DNA from: Bryoerythrophyllum caledonicum
Lineage: Eukaryota > Streptophyta > Bryopsida > Pottiales > Pottiaceae
Length of the DNA: 64,000 nt
Assembly: GCA_963971425.1 (NCBI GenBank)
Contig: OZ020519.1
Span: 10,618,028 to 10,682,027 of the forward strand
Direction of reading: 5' to 3'
Position 1 is the stretch's first letter, and every line of letters begins with the position of its first letter. This document shows positions 60,440 to 64,000 of the stretch, piece after piece. Below the pieces are notes generated by a model. The model was not told where the DNA came from and did not search any database. It was given only the letters and a program-made list of their open reading frames with translations. The position numbers were made by a program, and so were the translations under genes.

Positions 60440-61150
60440 TGGTGCTCGAGTGTTACCTGCTCGGGTTTCCTCGCGCTTTGGTGCTTGGGTTGCCTACTCG
60501 GATATCCCCTTTCCTCGTGTTCCGGTGCTTGGATTGCCTACTCGGACCTCCTCCTCGCGCTCTACTTCTTGTTCTTATACCGGCCTCAAGCTTGGGTGGA
60601 GCTCGTGAGCAGCTTTCTGCTTGGGTTGCCAGCTCGGACCTCCTCCTCGTGCGCCGCTGCTGCCGGCCTCCGGGTTTGTGTTGATGTCAACCTTCGGGCT
60701 CCGATGGTGCTCGCCTCCAGGCTTCGTTGATGCTGGCCTCCGGGCTTCGCTACTACTGACCTCCTAGCTCCACTGATGCTGACCTCCTAGCTCCGCTGAT
60801 GCTGACCTCCGGGCTCTACTAGTGCTAGCCTCCAAGCTCGTGTTGGCGCTCGTCTCCAAGCTCTGCTGGTGCTGGCCTCCGGGCTCCGTTGATGATGGCT
60901 TCCGCGCTTGTGTTGATGTCAACCTCCGGGCTTGGCTGGTGCTGTTCACTCTCGAGGTTCCAACTCCATAAGAAGTCCGGGCTTGGGCCGTAGAAGTTTC
61001 CTTCAGGCTTCAGTTGTTACCTCCGGGTTCTACCCTCCGGGCTCCTCATACTCCGCTCCAGCTGTTGAGCTTCAGGTTGTTTTTCTCCGGGCTCCTTGCA
61101 CTCCGTTCCAACTATTGAGCTTCGAGTTTTTCCCTCCCGGGCTCCTTATT
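60440..61150 (+). repeat. Degenerate minisatellite in element B
   Basis: Repeats of about 24-27 bases built on GCTGGCCTCCGGGCTC and GATGCTGACCTCCTAGCTCC, grading into CTCCGGGCTCCT units. It occupies the same relative position near the right end as the array of element A, although the repeat sequence differs. Confidence 0.8.
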
Positions 61151-61346
61151 CCGCTCCAGCTAGGATCTGGTCCTAGACTACTTTTTATCCACTCTAAGGT
61201 TTTTGAAATACCTTCTAACTTTCATAACTCTAATCTATCTTAAAGGTTAATACTGCTCTAAGACTAACTCCTATATCTATCTAAGTAGTCATATTTAAGA
61301 TCCCTAACTAACTTACCAACAAAATTTTAAAATTCGTGGTACGACA

Positions 61347-62145
61347 TGGGCGCTGTTTGCTACAAATATACATAGTCTCTAAGCGTGAAATGCCGCACTA
61401 GCGATCGATAACCACCTCCGCGTATAGTAGCATAGCGCAACATATCCCGATGTTAAGCAATGGAGAGGTTCTCCAATGCCATAGGCATCACCCTTTTGAA
61501 CAAATTTGCACGTTGCTAACACACTTGAGCCCACGTGTGTGGGTTGTCTATGTGATCCAATATGGTGTCAACATCTGCTTGAATGGCTTTAGGTAAAACC
61601 AGGTGCCTTCCAAACAATACATAGAAAGGTAAAAAAAACGCCAAAGATGCTTGTTTGCTGAACCGATAGCCCATTGCTATCCACGGCAATTGCAAATCCC
61701 AATCTTTGTTATGTCCTTTTTTCAAGTTGTACGTCCGGAGCCCCTTCTTGATGGTTTGCACCATGCGTTCCGCCAATCCATCTGCTTCGGAATGATCCCT
61801 CGAAGTAGTGCGATGATCAATCATCGCTTGCTCACACAACGTTTGAAACTCACCCAAGAATTCTGTGCCTTCGTCTGTGAGTACCTCCACTAGAACTCTA
61901 AAGCGACTCAAAACACGATCAAGAAAATAATAAGTAGTCTCTTCACTAAACTTATCAAGCAATGCCACCGACTCTATCCATTTCGAGAAGTGCTTGATGA
62001 TCAACAACACGTACTTCTTGTGTCGAGGTGTCACTGACAATGGTGGTGCAAAATCAAAGCTTCACCTATATCCTAAATTCATATTTGGTACTGGTTGCAA
62101 TTGTAGCATCAGAGCGTTAAAAGACGCTTGCACACGATTGTACCA
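61347..62145 (-). pseudogene. Ty3-type integrase core fragment
   Basis: Read from 62145 down: LQPVPN, then SFDFAPPL, VLLIIKHFSKWIE, VLTDEGTEFLGEF and SEADGLAERMVQTIKKGL, then HRDMLRYA close to the element B junction. These are the rve integrase motifs. The second Asp (61873-61875) and Glu (61786-61788) are present, but the first catalytic Asp is replaced by Lys (61993-61995), and there are stops (TGA 62062-62064 and others). RT and RNase H are not in the window. The pol sequence continues across element B into the PHD-like segment at 57020-57392. Confidence 0.8.
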
Positions 62146-63377
62146 GTTCGTAGAGTGAGTATCCCTCCAGATAGCATTTAATTGGAGCTAAATGTATCCG
62201 GAATATCCGTTCTAAATTCGTTCCCACAGAGACCTCTTGTTTCTTTCTTAAATGATAAGGACAACTAACTATTACCTCCTATCATCTACGAGTTAGCGTT
62301 CCTATTCATCCCTCGATCTACTCATCCGGATCCTTCCGGATTCCGGATGTCCCTTCTTTCAACTTCCGACACTTTCTAGGTTCCGGATAGTGTCAAATGG
62401 AGTTTTCTTCCGGAGTTTTTAACCAAGTAGCCGAGTACCGCTGATCCGGATTCTCCACTATCTGGTGACTTAAAGTGGCTAGACACCCACTCCCCCGAAA
62501 CTTATAGTGGCTGGACACCCCACTTTTCCTACTTCCCTAACCGGTAGTTGGTTTCTTGCTTCCAGATTCACTCTTACATTATCCGGAAGGCCTTCCGGAT
62601 ACGGTCATTAAGGGGCTCCTTCGGACTACAACGACATTCCGGTTGATGCTCAGTGGTTCTATGAGATGCGTGTGGTGGATTTGCACATGGACTTCCTTCT
62701 AGACATACACCTCAGGCTTTTTCCTCTATCAAGGGGAAATTCCGGCCGCAACCGGAATCCGGGTTCAAACAGATTCTCCGTGCCCTGGGAGCCACCAGGC
62801 TCACCATCTACGGTACCCTCCCTCCTCCTCCGGGCTTCTTCCGGTCACTGTGGATCGTCAGACTCTACCTAACCTCTCCTTCAGCTTTTCCGGGCGCTCT
62901 CCCAAAGCAAGCCCCAACCGGTTGTACTAGGTGCAATCCTCGTACCACTCCACATTCAAGAACTAATTCACTAGACATCAACCACAATGGATCTTATTCT
63001 CTATCCACAAACTAGTACTCCATCACCATAAGTTCAAGAAGAGAAAAATATACTAACAGAAAAATACTCTTCATGAAAGAGGAAACAATACCATGAGCCG
63101 ACTAAGACTCATGTATTAAGTAACCACTAACACCTGATCCTAAAATCTTATCCTATTAGCTGAAAATCCGGAAAATCCTATCCTAAAAGTAAAAGGGATC
63201 TTATCCCTAGAAATCCGGAATTCAGAACTCAGATCCGGAAATTCTAGATCTCAGATCCAATTTTCTCAGATCTAACACAAAACTTAATTTAGAGTTTTCT
63301 TTAGCCTACTACGTGATAGCCGGGTGCAACCCTGAGCCCCATCGTTAGTGGCTATCAAACTTAAGCACTAGAGATTC
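62146..63377. other. No gene recognised
   Basis: About 1.2 kb, rich in TCCGGA/TCCGGAT boxes, probably part of another repeat or LTR. No ORF, terminal repeat or primer-binding site could be assigned. Confidence 0.4.
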
Positions 63378-64000
63378 CTATCTATGGAGTAACCTGGTTC
63401 TTCCTCCTACTGCTATGGCTCGTAGGGGTAACCTCCGTTGGTGCTGCGCTGGCTTCCGGACGTGCCGGAATGGTTGCTGGCGGCTTGGGTACTGAGGCAT
63501 GTACCTACGTCTTTGGTCCGGAAGGCGTGTCCGGATCTTCTGCTGTTGTGGTCCGGGCTGATGGAGCGTCTGTCCGGACTTGGAGGCTCCGGAGGTCCCT
63601 GAAGCTACCAATGGGACTCACTACCATTGGCGTCGCCGCAGAGCTTCCGAGTAAAGGGGCCGTCACTGGTGGCACCGGAGAAGGAGACTCTAATGGAATC
63701 CGGAAGGGCAATGGGGATATCTGAATATCCTCTGGTGTTTCCTGCCACATCTGAATACTCTCTATGCTCGGAAAGGCCACCCCATTCCAATTCATCGGAG
63801 AGTTGAAGTCCAGCGTTTCCACGAGGTCGTTGAAGCCTTCGGTAGGGGTCTTAGGGGTGCCGGCTGCAGGTCTGGGTGAAGAGCCCGCTGTGGGTCGGGG
63901 CGGAGATCCAGCTTCTAGTCAGGATGGAGATTCGGACGGACCTGCAGCGGTTCCAGATGGAGCGGCAGTCGTTCCGGATGGACCTGCTACGTCTCGAGCT
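63378..64000 (-). pseudogene. Partial Pro/Ser/Thr-rich ORF at window edge
   Basis: A minus-strand frame enters from beyond the window end and reads Pro/Ser/Ala-rich sequence with short repeats (AGSPPRPTAGSSPRPAAG), then WNGVAFPSIESIQMWQ and a Pro-rich stretch, to about 63378. It contains a TGA near 63920 and a TAG at 63505. Low-complexity character and position next to pol remains suggest a gag-like or other repeat-derived protein, but I do not recognise a domain. Confidence 0.35.

Larger units (their letters stand above)
57388..61351. mobile_element. TG...CA element B, 3954 bp, target duplication TGGGC
   Basis: Spans 57393-61346, begins TGTCGTAGTACG and ends CGTGGTACGACA; TGGGC flanks both ends (57388-57392, 61347-61351). 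Joining the flanks restores the Ty3 pol order. Same family as element A and likewise without a second LTR or pol genes. Near its left end is a 22-bp minisatellite (CATGGCCCGGATC units, 57605-57672); in its right half are a 188-bp tandem duplication (59650-60015) and a degenerate minisatellite. It carries a CACTA miniature element. Confidence 0.85.

Overview
The window looks like repeat-dense nuclear DNA of a streptophyte (a land plant or charophyte green alga; I cannot name the species). Evidence: an intron-rich kinesin-5 gene with a plant-like C-terminal tail, a Mutator-like (MULE) transposase, a CACTA-type miniature element, a 5S-rRNA-derived retroposon, Ty3-type integrase remains and a LINE-type retrotransposon with RNase H. 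A run of exactly 200 N (3535-3734) marks a scaffold join.

Layout. 1-3534 is a near-identical direct copy of 30814-34348 (kinesin exons 1-2, its upstream region, and the start of a repeat-rich stretch), cut off by the gap. 3735-5492 is a fold-back structure with 227-bp inverted repeats. About 5.9-7.1 kb is a tandem repeat whose units each contain a large imperfect hairpin and GC-box spacers. About 7.4-24.0 kb is a composite mobile element. It carries two diverged tandem copies of a multi-exon gene ending in a Ulp1/C48 SUMO-protease-like domain (+ strand) and a small accessory ORF. A MULE transposase gene on the - strand has an N-terminal exon with several SUMO-interaction-like motifs. The whole block is peppered with the 7-mer GTAGTGC/GCACTAC. 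25.2-31.25 kb (-) is a complete 22-exon kinesin-5 gene of 1029 residues, the only clearly intact host gene.

33-47 kb (+) is a large LINE: ORF1 (RRM-like, coiled coil), then ORF2 with endonuclease, RT, RNase H and a zinc knuckle. ORF2 begins with a canonical 2A 'stop-carry-on' peptide and is interrupted by a single TAA. A third ORF, a poly-A tract and a 3' hairpin tail follow. 47-56 kb holds a second, scrambled LINE copy (inverted 5' piece, direct 3' piece, inverted last piece). A 4.9-kb TG...CA element with ATTGG target duplications and a 130-bp retroposon with an 11-bp duplication have inserted into it. 56.6 kb is a 5S rRNA-like sequence fused to the LINE-type 3' tail. 57-62 kb is a decayed Ty3-type pol (integrase followed by a PHD-finger-like domain) split by a second TG...CA element (3.95 kb, TGGGC duplications), which itself contains a 358-bp CACTA miniature element. 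62-64 kb is unassigned, with a proline/serine-rich partial ORF at the edge.

Only the kinesin gene looks functional. The mobile genes are mostly interrupted by in-frame stops, notably TAG, as expected from C-to-T decay of methylated CAG codons. Exon boundaries were read by eye from GT/AG sites, frame continuity and family similarity; no database search was possible.
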